A stretch of DNA of 64,000 bases from Siphonodentalium dalli (Eukaryota; Mollusca; Scaphopoda; Gadilida; Siphonodentaliidae), in NCBI GenBank assembly GCA_032622095.1, contig CP136069.1:102638278-102702277 (forward strand), in the 5' to 3' direction. This document shows positions 1 through 10,990 of the stretch, in pieces. The notes beneath the pieces were generated by a model. The model saw only the letters and a program-made list of their open reading frames with translations, ran no database searches and had not been told where the DNA came from. Numbering within the stretch: position 1 is the first letter of the stretch; each line of letters begins with the position of its first letter. The position numbers and the translations under genes are program-made.

Positions 1-590
1 GGCCGGCAGTGTCGCAGATAACTGGTCGCACATGATAATGCCCATTTAAGAACGTAATGGACCGTTTGTTCTAAAGTTTCTCACCGTTTCTGTTCATTCC
101 AATATTTTGTCCCTCATAACAGCAGCTGACATTGAATTTTATTCATATAATCTGAATTGGATATATGAAGTTCTAAACATAAGGTAATCAATTGAGTTCC
201 GCATCTAGCGATCACGTACAGTGTAGACAATGTATATAGTGTCGATACAGATTACAAATCTATGCGGCGATTGATCACCATTGATAATCATGTGTTGCGA
301 TCGAAGCACATAATTTGCATAAGCACGTCTATTCTGAACGGCATACATTCAAAGTTACCTACGTTGGCTAACTTGGCAACCTTGCACTTCAATTTGTGTG
401 AGCTCAGGTCATTTGGCATGTGCTATATAGACGGAAAAAACGAGACTACACCAAATATTAAAGACCGATTCGAAAATATCCGAATCAGCAGACCGATTCA
501 GTGTCAATCTCGAATCAGGTGCCCGATATCGACATTGAATCGAATCTCGAATATTTGCAGGTCCCTAGTTTCCACCTTGAAATTTTTTCC
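1..590. other. No gene recognised
   Basis: A frame of 118 codons (262-618, plus) has no recognisable features. 455-572 is rich in CGAATC/GATTCG words, the sort of sequence found near ends of some hAT-like elements, but no paired end or target duplication is visible. Confidence 0.5.
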
Positions 591-730
591 TCATCCCCCC
601 ACCCCACATAGTCCATAGTCTGCTCCCTCCCAACTGAAGCAAACACACTCCCAAGTTCGTAAAATTCCTTTGCACATGTTGGAATTTTAGCTTTCCTAAC
701 TGTTGCAAAATTACAACCTGACATGCCCCC

Positions 731-1050
731 TTTTTAGCTCACCTCAGACGAAGTCTCCGGTGGAGCTATAGTCATCACTCCTCATCCGTCATCCGTCCGT
801 CCGTCAAGAATTATCTTCTCCTCCAGAACCGTACGACAAAAAAAAAATTTAATTTAAATCCTTGCTCAATTTAAAAAAACAAATTTAAACTAAAAAATAT
901 TTAATTTCAAATTGAAGAATGGAGAAAAAATAATAAAAGTAAAGATTTTTTCAATTTAATCTTGATTAATTCAATTTTTTTAGACACACAACACCCTTAC
1001 CCACCCCCACCAACCCCCACAACCTGTTCCTGCCACCCCACACCCCATTA
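731..1050 (-). mobile_element. Pearl-like family A fragment
   Basis: Starts with TTTTTAGCTCACCTCAGACG, the complement of the family A end found at 15495 and 27561, followed by an ATCCGTCCGTCCGTC microsatellite, then an A-rich tract and a C-rich stretch. Sequence just before it (~595-730) resembles the family A leader near 14080-14215. Confidence 0.7.
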
Positions 1051-1100
1051 AAGCCTTCTAAAGCTGTACTGTAGCTATCTGGCATGCCATGAACGGTATG

Positions 1101-1214
1101 TGGCTTATACGGACCCTGGCTCTTACGGACCCTGGCTCTTACGGACCCTGGCTTTTACGGACCACCGGCTGATACGGACCCTGGCTGATACGGACCCCGG
1201 CTTATACGGACCTC
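1101..1214 (+). repeat. 16-bp minisatellite, plus orientation
   Basis: Seven degenerate copies of TACGGACCCTGGCTCT, ending GGACCTCAATT. Inverted partner at 8501-8630. Confidence 0.92.
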
Positions 1215-1228
1215 AATTAAAATTAGCA

Positions 1229-1449
1229 ATTTTCAAACTTATATTTATGAATTTAATATATAATTATGATTGTCTTTTCACACATATATCTGTATAAATT
1301 GAGAATTTCGGTGATTTTTTTGGTGATTTTCAAACTTATGAATTTAACCGATTTTTTCGGTGATTTTCAAACTTATATTTCTGAATTTAATATATAATTA
1401 ATATTGTCTTTTCACACATATATCTGTATTAATTGAGAATTTCGGTGAT
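1229..1449 (+). repeat. Tandem duplication, ~90 bp copies, period 134
   Basis: 1229-1317 and 1363-1449 share ATTTTCAAACTTATATTT through TTGAGAATTTCGGTGAT with few changes. Confidence 0.9.
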
Positions 1450-1500
1450 GTTCTGGCTTGAAAAATCATTTATTGAATTGTGTTAATTCATCTTTTCACT

Positions 1501-1788
1501 GTTGTATAAACACGCGTGTGTGATCCCTTTATGTCGTTGTATAAACAGACACACAGTGATAAATGGTCAGTGAATGGTGATCAGGATGAATCCACTGAGT
1601 TTGATTTGTTACGAAAACATGTTAGTAAAAACACAACTTGTTTCAACTGATTTATGGTCCGTTGTATAAACACTCGTGTGTGATCCCTTTATATTGTTTT
1701 ATAAACAGACACGCGGTGATAAATGGTCAGTGAATGGTGATCGGGATGAATCCACTGAGTTTGATTTGTTATGAAAACATGTTAGTAA
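1501..1788 (+). repeat. Tandem duplication, 128-bp copies, period 160
   Basis: 1501-1628 and 1661-1788 share GTTGTATAAACAC through AAAACATGTTAGTAA with about ten differences. Confidence 0.92.
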
Positions 1789-1794
1789 CAAGAG

Positions 1795-1810
1795 GCCGAT
1801 CACGATCGGC
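1795..1810. repeat. 16-bp palindrome GCCGATCACGATCGGC, copy 1
   Basis: 7-bp arms around AC. The context (AGAGGCCGATCACGATCGG then CAGATGTTAACCCAT) is shared with 37833-37866. Confidence 0.9.
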
Positions 1811-2679
1811 AGATGTTAACCCATCCCTTGGCGATAAAAATTTAATATGATCGGATAAATGAGAGTTTTGGTGTTGAATTATAGACTATACTGTTATGTA
1901 CTATTATAGACAAATGTACATACCGGTAACACAAATTATTGGAATTTATGGGTCACTGGCATTTATATAAGAGAATGCACTGGTACAGGATCTGTAATGC
2001 TAAACCGCCACAGCCAGCAAGTCTGTGGGTTAAATGTGTAGGTGTGCCCTGGACATGGAATACTTGGGTTAAGAGAGTCCAATTTAAGTTTACAATAATA
2101 ATGTGTCCTAGTATATATACAGATAAGCAACCTCACCACTGACCCATTAATATCAATTATATAGCACAGCTGTCAAAAAATCACAGGAATTGTTTATGTT
2201 GAACACTGACCTCTATTAAACCAATAACAATTATAATGATATCATACCATCTGAAGATATAACTCTGCAGCACAGATGTCCAAGTCTACTGTTAATATCA
2301 TGTGATGTTTATTGTTGAATCTTTATTTTAAATTAGATACCACAGGCTTCTTTATCAGATTATTTGCACATTGGCATAAGAGACATCAGAAAATAATATA
2401 GCTTTATCAATAGCTACTAGTAAGTAGTCCAAATGACCGATTTAATCAAATTTGGAGTGGTGATTCGGGGTACCCTTGGCAGAGTTATAATGGTTATAAT
2501 TGTTTTTAATTATTTAAAAAAATTACAGGGACACATTGGAAATCTTTTTATCAACTTGTATCATAATCATCAATATCTAAATGAAAACAAATGACAATGT
2601 CAATGACATTTTTTTTATTATTATTATAAAAGTTAAAAATAATTTATTTTTTTTCAATTTTTTTTTCGAAAAAGGGTCA
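1811..2679. other. AT-rich sequence, nothing recognised
   Basis: No exon-like block with splice sites and no clear repeat were seen. This is intron or intergenic DNA downstream of the TADA1 exons seen. Confidence 0.5.
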
Positions 2680-3008
2680 TAACTCCTTTAAAATAAATCG
2701 GATCAAACCCATATTCGAACTAGATCTGTATTTTGGGCTGTGAAACTCACATACCAAATTTGGTTCTAATCAGATAAAAAATGTTTGAGTTATGGCAGAA
2801 TGTGTGAATTTTAAGTAGAAAAAGGGCCATAACTCTGTAACAAAAACTCGGATCAAACCCAAATTCGAACTCGATCTGTATTTTGGGTTGATATACCCAT
2901 ATACAAAATTTGCTTCTGATTGGATAGAAAATGTTTGAGTTATCGCATTACACGTGAAGTGTCTACGGACGGACAGACGGACAGACGTACGGTACTACCA
3001 ACATCTAC
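2680..3008 (+). mobile_element. Pearl-like family B
   Basis: Two ~145-bp units (GGCCATAACTC, CGGATCAAACCCA, TTCGAACT-GATCTGTATTTT, AAAATGTTTGAGTTAT), then ACGGACGGACAGACGGACAG. A single related unit is at 40845-40985. Confidence 0.75.
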
Positions 3009-3098
3009 CCTTTATGAGCTAAATAAATTATGAGCTATTTTTATCCAATTTTTACGAGTTTGCAATAGTGGTTCCAACATTTGATGTTTATGAGCCTT

Positions 3099-3192
3099 TA
3101 TGTGTCCAATATCAAGGAGCTTTTTTGTGTCCAATATCAAGGAGCTTTCGGCGTCCAATATCAAGGAGCTTTCGGTGTCCAATATCAAGGAG
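3099..3192 (+). repeat. Four-copy 24-26 bp minisatellite
   Basis: Four copies of GTCCAATATCAAGGAGCTTT with small changes. The GTCCAAT-AGGAGCT skeleton is shared with the units of the following array. Confidence 0.9.
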
Positions 3193-3852
3193 GTTATGTG
3201 AAATCCAAATATGAGATTATTTCAGTCCCGTGTTACAAGTTCTTAGAAATTTCCCATAAATTCATAAACCAAACATAGGTGCCCGAGGTGAAGTGTCTTT
3301 ATGTGATTCTTGGGTGACTGCTGCACCAATAGTCCACTTATTGATTTGAATTTAATATCATGATGTACTGGCAATATTCAAAATCTCACTTTTTAAATAG
3401 CTGCCAGAAGAAGACTTGTTGATATTCACTGGTCTCAGACAAACAGATGGATTGATCGATTGATTGATTAGGGTTTAACAGAGTCTATCTTGAAACTACA
3501 TGACCTTCTGTACCACGGTTGCCTGGTTAAAATGGCTTATATGCCCATGTACAGCGTTAGGCCATGGGACGAAGTGGAAAATTGTTACTTTTTTCTTAAC
3601 ACAATGGGGACTAAACAAATATTATCACATATGATGCACCATGATACAGATAATTGGTATAGGCGATTGATGTTCACTCAGGTGAAGGGCTTCGTGTGAG
3701 CGACCACCAATTGTATGCGTACTGGTTTTACAAATACCAAACAAGTTTTTCGGGACAATCTGTCCGGGAAAAAACGGAATATTAAATTCGAAAATCTTGA
3801 GACAAGACCATCGATATACATATACGTTATTAATTTGGCAGACGGGATACAT

Positions 3853-3918
3853 GGGCTCATATTCCCTTCATGGAGTCCATATCCAATCGAACGCGATCCA
3901 TGAGGGGAATATGAGCCC
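3853..3918. repeat. 22-bp inverted repeat around a 22-nt loop
   Basis: Arms 3853-3874 and 3897-3918 match at 21 of 22 positions (starting GGGCTCATATTCCC); the one mismatch would be a G-U pair in RNA. Confidence 0.9.
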
Positions 3919-4129
3919 AGGGTTCGTACACCTTTGTCCCAGTGAAATTCCAGTATATTTCCAGTATAAAATATATATATTTCCAGTATAATTATGTGAT
4001 GTAATACGCTATAATACTGATCAACATATATACGTAAATAAAATTGGAACGCACAACCTACCATGTAAACATATGAAATCTATGTCGGTGTGAACAATTG
4101 CTGTAGGTATGACTATATATATACACCAT

Positions 4130-7100
4130 CTATTATTAGGCAACATGGCGACTGTGGTGTTATTTCAGCCTGTCCGATTATTGCGAGCTACGAAAGTCCA
4201 AATATTAAGGGTTCAATCATTTGCCAAATGTTCATAAAATTGTTGCTGTTCTTGTGTGTACATATATATCTGCCTGTCCAATTATTGGGAGCTACATAAA
4301 TCACTGTATCAGCGTGTCCGATTATTGGGAGTTACAAAAGTTCAAATACTAAGAGCTCAATCGTCGACTAATGTTTACAAAAATATCGCTGTTTTTGTGT
4401 ATATATAGATCTGCCAGTCCAATTATTGGGAGCTACATAAATCAGCGTGTCCGATTATTAGGAGCTACAACAGTCCAAATATTAAGGGTTCAATCATATG
4501 CCAATATTCATAAAATTGTTGCTGTTCGTGTGTGTATATATCTGCCTGTCCAATTATTGGGAGCTACATAAATCATTGTATCAGCGTGTCCGATTATTGG
4601 GAGTTACAAAAGTCCAAATACTAAGAGCTCAATCGTAGACTAATGTTTACAAATATATCGCTGTTTTTGTGTATATATAGATCTGCCTGTCCAATTTTTG
4701 GGAGCTACATGAAAAATCAGCGTGTCCAATTATTGGGAGCTACAAAAGTCCAAATATTAAGGGTTCAATAATTTCTTTGTAACCCCGCCAAACTGAATCA
4801 ATTAAAACGATCATTTATTTGAAAACCTAATCAAAGTTGTGGGCCATAAATTAACTGAGAAAATTAATGTTTTTCGGCAATAGATAATGCTATATGTTTT
4901 GTAAACATTCAATCAGAGACTTTAACCGAGAAACCTGAGTGTCTTCGGATTCGTTTGCATATGCAAATTAGGTTGAAAGATCAAAGTACGAGTTCACCAT
5001 TGGCAGTCGCCATACAATACACACTTTCAGTTTCACTGTCATGACTGTGCATGAATATTTTAATTGTGTGAATGGTGTATTGGGGATTTCATAATATAAC
5101 TAGCAGCTGGGACCACATGTATATGCGCCCACACAAGGTGACAAGTCGTGGAAGTTTATTTCAAGTTTGCAGCGAATAATGAGACAAAATAATTCAGTTC
5201 AGATGATTTATCAAAATTTATTTTAACATCAGCAAATGGGCTGAAAGTGAATCACAGCTCGTTAATCGGAAATAATAGGGCTGCAATGATTAATTGCGAT
5301 ACACATGTATCGCAATACGATTTCTCATGATACATGTATCGTATCTTGTGAAGTGTATCGCGATTTCGCGATACAAAAATGTCACCCATTTTGTCGTCAA
5401 ATAGAAAAATTACCCATATTTAGTGTTTTGTTATAGAAATTTAAGTAGATAATCTTCACAGAACATGGTTTTTGCGTATAGTCACTATCGTGATACGCTA
5501 CATAAATCACTGTATCAGCGTGTCCGATTATTGGGAGTTACAAAAGTCCAAATACTAAGAGCTCAATCGTAGACTAATGTTTACAAAAATATCGCTGCTT
5601 TTGTGTATATATAGATCTGCCTGTCCAATTATTGGGAGCTACATGTATAAATCAGTGTGTCCGATTATTGGGAGCTACAAAAGTCCAAATATTAAGGGTT
5701 CAATAATTTCTTCGTAAACCCCGCCAAACTGAATCAATTAAAACGATCATTAATTTGAAACCATAATCAAAGTTGTGGGCCATAAACTAACTGAGAAAAT
5801 TTATGTTTTTCAGCAATAGGTAATGCTATATGTTTTGTAAACATTCAATCATGGACTTTAACGGAGAAACCTGAGTGTCTTCTGATTCGTTTGCATATGC
5901 AAATTAGGTTGAAAGATCAAAGTACGAGTTCACCATTGTCAGTCGCCATACAATATACACTTTCAGTATTTTAATTGTGTGAATGGTGTATTGGGGATTT
6001 CATAATATAAACAGCAGTTGGGACCACATGTATGCGCCCACACAAGGTGACAAGTCGTGGAAGTTTATTTCAAGTTTGCAGCGAATGATGAGACCAAATA
6101 ATTCGGTTCAGATGATTTATCAAAATTTATTTTAATATCAGCAATTGGGCTGAAAGTGAATCACAGCTGGTTGATTGGAAATAATAGGGCTGCAACGATT
6201 AATTGCGAAACACATGTATCGCAATACGATTTCTCATGATACGTGTATCGTATCTTGTGAAGAGTATTGCGAATTCGCAATACAAAAATATCACCTATTT
6301 TTGTCGTCAAATAGAAAAATTACCCATATTTAGTGTTTTGTTCTATAAATTTGGGTAGATAATCTTCACAGAACATGGTTTTTGCGTATAGTCACTATCG
6401 TGATATGCTACATAAATCACTGTATCAGCGTGTCCGATTATTGGGAGTTACAAAAGTCCAAATACTAAGAGCTGTTTTGTGTATATATAGATCTGCCTGT
6501 CCAATTATTGGGAGCTACATGTATAAATCAGCGTGTCCGATTATTGGGAGCTACAACAGTCCAAATATTAAGGGTTCAATCATATGCCAATATTCATAAA
6601 ATTGTTGCTGTTCGTGTGTGTATATATATATCTGCCTGTCCAATTATTGGGAGCTACATAAATCACTGTATCAGCGTGTCCGATTATTGGGAGTTACAAA
6701 AGTCCAAATACTAAGAGCTCAATCGTAGACTAATGTTTAAAAAAATATCGCTGTTTTTGTGTATATATAGATCTGCCTGTCCAATTTTTGGGAGCCACAT
6801 GAAAAATCAGCGTGTCCGATTATTGGGAGCTACAAAATCCAAATATTAAGGGTTCAATAATTTCTTTGTAACCCCGCCAAACTGAATCAATTAAAACGAT
6901 CATTAATTTGAAACCATAATCAAAGTTGTGGACCATAAATTAACTGAGAAAATTAATGTTTTTCGGCAATAGGTATTAAATGCTATATGTTTTGTAAACA
7001 TTCAATCACGGACTTTAACGGAGAAACCTGAGTGTCTTCTGATTCGTTTGCATATGCAAATTAGGTTGAAAGATCAAAGTACGAGTTCACCATTGTCAGT

Positions 7101-7475
7101 CGCCATACAATACACACTTTCAGTATTTTAATTGTGTGAATGGTGTATTGGGGATTTCATAATATAAATAGCAGTTGGGACCACATGTATGCCCTATTTT
7201 TGTCATCAAATAGAAAAATTACCCATATTTAGTGTTTTGTTCTATAAATTTGGGTAGATAATCTTCACAGAACATGGTTTTTGCGTATAGTCACTATCGT
7301 GATATGCTACATAAATCACTGTATCAGCGTGTCCGATTATTGGGAGTTACAAAAGTCCAAATACAAAGAGCTGTTTTGTGTATATATAGATCTGCCTGTC
7401 CAATTATTGGGAGCTACATGTATAAATCAGCATGTCCGATTATTGGGAGCTACAAAAGTGCTCGTGTGATAAGGG
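4130..7475 (+). repeat. Complex higher-order array
   Basis: Short modules (GTCCAATTATTGGGAGCTAC, GTCCGATTATTGGGAGTTAC, AAAGTCCAAATACTAAGAGC) recur every ~130-140 bp. They alternate with three copies of a longer unit starting TTCAATAATTTCTT at about 4768, 5700 and 6852. The long unit carries TTTGCATATGCAAATTAGG and CGATACATGTATCG-type palindromes; the third copy lacks ~265 bp (junction at ~7190). Long frames here are repeat artefacts. Confidence 0.9.
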
Positions 7476-7619
7476 GGGTAACTGCAAAATTAGTCCATCG
7501 GATGGACTGGTTCAAAGTCCAAATTTTAGGAGGTTAATTATAAATAATGTTTTTCTGAGAGCAAACCTCATAAATATTGTTTGTATGAACATTTTTCAAA
7601 TTATTAGGAGCTTAGCTCA

Positions 7620-7790
7620 CAATATTTGTTAGCTCATAACTATGGGCTAGACACACTTTTTAGCTCATAAACATCAAAAGTTTGAACGGACGGACGGACA
7701 GACGGACGGACGAACGACGAGTGGTCAATCCGGACAACGACACTATGTTTACCATACATGGTATGGGTAAACATAAAAACACAACTGGTA
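7620..7790 (+). mobile_element. ACGG-tailed repeat 3' end (family E type)
   Basis: An ACGGACGGACGGACAGACGG tract at 7685-7715, followed by GGTCAATCCGG and CATGGTATGGGTAAACATAA; the same order occurs at 41440-41550. The 5' side merges with the 3.1-7.5 kb array. Confidence 0.65.
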
Positions 7791-8500
7791 TATATTCAAC
7801 TGATGTATTCTTGACTGGCAGAACCATCAACAGGAAAAGCCTGGATCGACGACCAGGGCAAGATTGTATACTCAAGATACCCACCCTTACATTTCCTAAG
7901 TGTGTTATAAGTGTCAAATAAGTGTAGGAATTTTTCGTCTAAGTGTGCACTTACAACCAATTCACTACCACTTAAATAAAGAACCCAAGAAAATTATGTC
8001 AAAAATGTGTTTTTTTTCTTTTGCTTTCTTCATAATAAAAGCTAAAATATGAGGGGTGAAGGAAAGGGCCTATTGGCCCTTTCGACAATCCCGGGGTTAG
8101 CCCCCCCCCAATACTCCCTGCGATGACTGGCATAATTCCACAATGTCTAACTGTGCACCATTCGGCTTCGTCAGGAGGTTATTGGCTGCATTGAACCTGA
8201 ATGTTCCCGTTTGACACATCCAGTCGGGTTTGTGACACCTGTAGGTGAGTTATAAAAAAAATGTTAGGAAAACGAGTGAGACGACCGGAAAGTTGATGTC
8301 CTTGTGGATAGACTACTCGTCGATGAGGATAACTGCCAGCAAACTACTGAAAGAAGCCGTCAAGCTGTACGCCCCAGTTTAGACAATGTTCGTCTGATGT
8401 AACGTTGTTCCATTTTTGTTGTCATCATTTTTTGTTATCTCAGTATATATGTTGTCGTCAGTATTTTAATTTATTTAAATAAACATAAAAAATAAAATTG
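7791..8500. other. Unassigned sequence
   Basis: Holds the 9-bp hairpin at 8062-8083 and a GC-richer block (8100-8400). No frame or known RNA fold was identified. Confidence 0.5.
8062..8083. repeat. Perfect 9-bp hairpin, 4-nt loop
   Basis: GAAAGGGCC-TATT-GGCCCTTTC, in otherwise unique sequence. No promoter or gene nearby to make it a terminator. Confidence 0.8.
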
Positions 8501-8630
8501 AGGTCCGTATGAGCCAGGGTCCGTATAAGCCGAGGGTCCGTATAAGCCAGGGTCTGTATGAACCGGAGGTTCGTATGAGCCAGGGTCCGTATGAGCCAGG
8601 GTCCGTAAGAGCCAGGGTCTGTATCAGCCG
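8501..8630 (-). repeat. 16-bp minisatellite, minus orientation
   Basis: Eight copies of the reverse complement (GGTCCGTATGAGCCAG). Starts with AATTGAGGTCC, complement of the end of the 1101-1214 array, so the boundary is shared. Confidence 0.92.
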
Positions 8631-8814
8631 GCATTCCCATGAACTGGCCTTACTTCTCACAGCTGTTTGTCCAGTCATTATAAAGTAGAATGGAATTAGC
8701 AGATTTGTTCAATGAGATGTAATTTGTTTTCTCAAAATTAATTATATAGACTAAAATGAATATAAAGGTCAGCAGTCGATGCCGCTTTGTTAAAGAAATT
8801 TTAAAAAATGTTGA

Positions 8815-9214
8815 AATTTTCTAAGTCGAAAAGGGTCAATAACTCCATAAAAAAATAATTTTTCCGTTATCTTTATACATGTTGCACATCTCCAATATGT
8901 GGGTAACAATACTCTGAAGTTTCAAATATCTACGATCAAAACTGTATGAGGAGTTGATTACACCATGAAGGTACCCTCATACAGAAAATTATAAAGAATG
9001 TTGAAATTTTCTAAGTCGAAAAGGGTTAATAACTCCGTCAAAAAATAATTTTTCCGTCATCTATATACATGTTGCATATCTTCAATATATGGGCAACAAT
9101 ATTCTAAAGTTTCAAATCTCTAGGATGAAAACTGTTGGAGGAGTTGATTACACCATGAAGGTACCCTCATACTTAAAATTATAAAAAATGTTGAAATTTT
9201 CTAAGTCGAAAAGG
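8815..9214 (+). mobile_element. Pearl-like family C, left part
   Basis: 190-bp units starting CTAAGTCGAAAAGGG at 8821, 9011 and 9201; the third is interrupted by the composite element. Repeated phrase: AGGAGTTGATTACACCATGA. Confidence 0.9.
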
Positions 9215-9295
9215 GCTGATAATCAGATTAGTTAGAATTTAGAAATTAGCGAACTCAAGCATGGTACTGATTTCTAACTAATCTCAAGATACATG
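9215..9295 (+). repeat. 81-bp direct repeat, left copy
   Basis: Identical to 10056-10136. Each copy is itself palindromic at its ends: AGATTAGTTAGAA (9225-9237) and TTCTAACTAATCT (9272-9284). Confidence 0.95.
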
Positions 9296-9409
9296 TTCAC
9301 TGCCGAAAACCAATTGGTAATTCCATCCCGTATGCCAACATGGGATTGCATGTTTTTCCGATAGTAGTTACTATTTGACGTATGTATGAGTGATAGTTCC
9401 ACCAATATC

Positions 9410-9791
9410 GGGTTATATGATGCTGAAACATGTCACAAGGTTACTACGAGATAACTCGTAGTCGGCATCTGGGATGGAATTTACCAGTGTTTCATCACTG
9501 GTGCCAGCTACGAGTTATCTCGTATATAAATAAAATTACGTTTTCTACGACATAGATGACGAAGAGTGCTATTCAGGTGCAACCATATCGTGTATAAGAC
9601 ACGGTAAATTAATTTATGTACAAACATTGGTACACTCTACGTCATCTAAGACGTCGCAAATGTAATACTGATTTACCTACGAGATAACTCGTAGCTGGCA
9701 CCAGCGATGAACACTGGTAAATTCCGTCCCAGGTGCCGACTACGAGTTATCTAGTAGTAGCTCTACAACACGTTTCAGCATCATATAACCC
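9410..9791. repeat. Foldback inverted repeat, two 159-bp arms around a 64-nt loop
   Basis: The arms 9410-9568 and 9633-9791 are reverse complements with scattered mismatches. Each holds two CTACGAG-TA-CTCGTAG palindromes, so a single strand can fold into a long hairpin with side hairpins. Part of the loop (TGTATAAGACACGGTAAATT) is repeated, diverged, just outside the right arm (~9813-9860). Confidence 0.9.
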
Positions 9792-10055
9792 AATTTTGGT
9801 CGACTAAACATTTGTATAAGTCACGATACATGGATTTATATATACAAACTTGTAGACTCATTACCAGAGAACTGAACGTGCATGCATGGTAAACAAGCCA
9901 CAGGTATTCGCTTGTGCCTATACTTGATGTAGGGCTGGCTCGAGATTGCAACAGCCTCTAGCACTATATTCGCCTTTGTCCACTCTCAGAATGTAACCAT
10001 GCAGTTATAAAACCAGTTGAGTAAGTTCGAGATGTGTAATAAACATAGAACCAGA

Positions 10056-10136
10056 GCTGATAATCAGATTAGTTAGAATTTAGAAATTAGCGAACTCAAG
10101 CATGGTACTGATTTCTAACTAATCTCAAGATACATG
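10056..10136 (+). repeat. 81-bp direct repeat, right copy
   Basis: Identical to 9215-9295, 841 bp away. Terminal direct repeats of this size could be those of a miniature LTR-like unit, or the product of a recombination event. Confidence 0.95.
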
Positions 10137-10530
10137 TAAGTGTTGTTCCATTATATAGTATATAGCCAAAATTGGATAATTGGCGAACCTTGCAGTATAT
10201 GTTTATATAACTTCAAGTGAGACCGGAAAACTCTAGAGCTAACTGGTTACTGATCTATGCAACGAAAAAACCCTCTATAATGTCTGGCAACGGTCTATTT
10301 GCACATGTCTACCATGGGTGAGTGATGTACGGAAGAGATCCTGGTGAATTGGAGTGTCCTTGCAAGATTTAAAACGGCACCCCACCCCTTTATTGGGATG
10401 AAGAAAGCGTTGTATCTGAAGCCATTCTAATTATACATATACAATCGACCAATGGGATCGTTGGTTATGTATTTGCGCGTAAACCGACGTTGCTTCTGGT
10501 TTCTGTTGTTATTTATGTGGTATGGAGATC

Positions 10531-10550
10531 ACTACGAGTTAACTCGTAGT
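10531..10550. repeat. Perfect 20-bp palindrome ACTACGAGTTAACTCGTAGT
   Basis: Reads identically on both strands. It is the same motif that forms the inner palindromes of the foldback unit at 9410-9791, here as a solitary copy near the right end of the composite element. Confidence 0.95.
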
Positions 10551-10575
10551 AGCAGTCCCCATGGAACCGAATGTG

Positions 10576-10990
10576 TTAATAACTCCGTCAAAAAATAATT
10601 TTTCCATCATCTATATACATGTTGCACATCTTAAATATGTGGGCAACAATATTCTGAAGTTTCAAATCTCTAGGATGAAAACTGTAGGAGGAGTTGATTA
10701 CACCATGAAGGTACCCTCATACTGAAAATTATAAAAAATGTTGAAATTTTCTAAGTCGAAAAGGGTTAATAACTCTGTCAAAAAATAATTTTTCCATCAT
10801 CTATATACATGTTGCACATCATCAATATATGGGCAACAATATTCTGAAGTTTCAAATCTCTGGGATGAAATCTGTAGGAGGAGATGATTACACCATGAAG
10901 GTACTCAAAAGTGTGACGGACGGATGGACAGACGGACAGAGCCCATTTCTAAAGTCCCCCAAAAATATTTTTTTCGGGGGACAATAATAA
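10576..10990 (+). mobile_element. Pearl-like family C, right part and 3' end
   Basis: Continues the interrupted unit, one further unit from 10751, then GACGGACGGATGGACAGACG and a hairpin-like end (TCCCCCAAAAATA...TTTCGGGGGA). The same kind of end closes the family F repeat at 48.3 kb. Confidence 0.85.

Larger units (their letters stand above)
9216..10575. mobile_element. Palindromic composite element inserted in a pearl-like array
   Basis: The 190-bp family C unit stops at AAAAGGG (9215) and resumes at TTAATAACTCC (10576), defining a 1360-bp insertion. Inside are two identical 81-bp direct repeats (9215-9295; 10056-10136), a 159-bp inverted repeat (9410-9568 / 9633-9791) and a perfect 20-bp palindrome (10531-10550). 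No clear target duplication or coding capacity. Superfamily unknown. Confidence 0.75.

Noticed and set aside
262-618. 118-codon plus-strand frame
   Set aside because: Low-complexity end, repeat-like CGAATC content, no domain, and it runs into family A sequence.
3099-3192. Regular ~25-bp direct repeats resembling a short CRISPR array
   Set aside because: The units are adjacent with no unique spacers, in a eukaryotic intronic context; it is a minisatellite.
4371-6714. Several 60-87 codon frames with repeated 'CPIIGSY' and 'RVRLLGAT' words
   Set aside because: They are translations of the tandem GTCC-ATTATTGGGAGCTAC modules in different frames, without splice or start context.
8270-8400. Possible hammerhead-like ribozyme (GATGAGG, GAAAG words)
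   Set aside because: The conserved CUGAUGA and GAAA cores with three stems could not be assembled.
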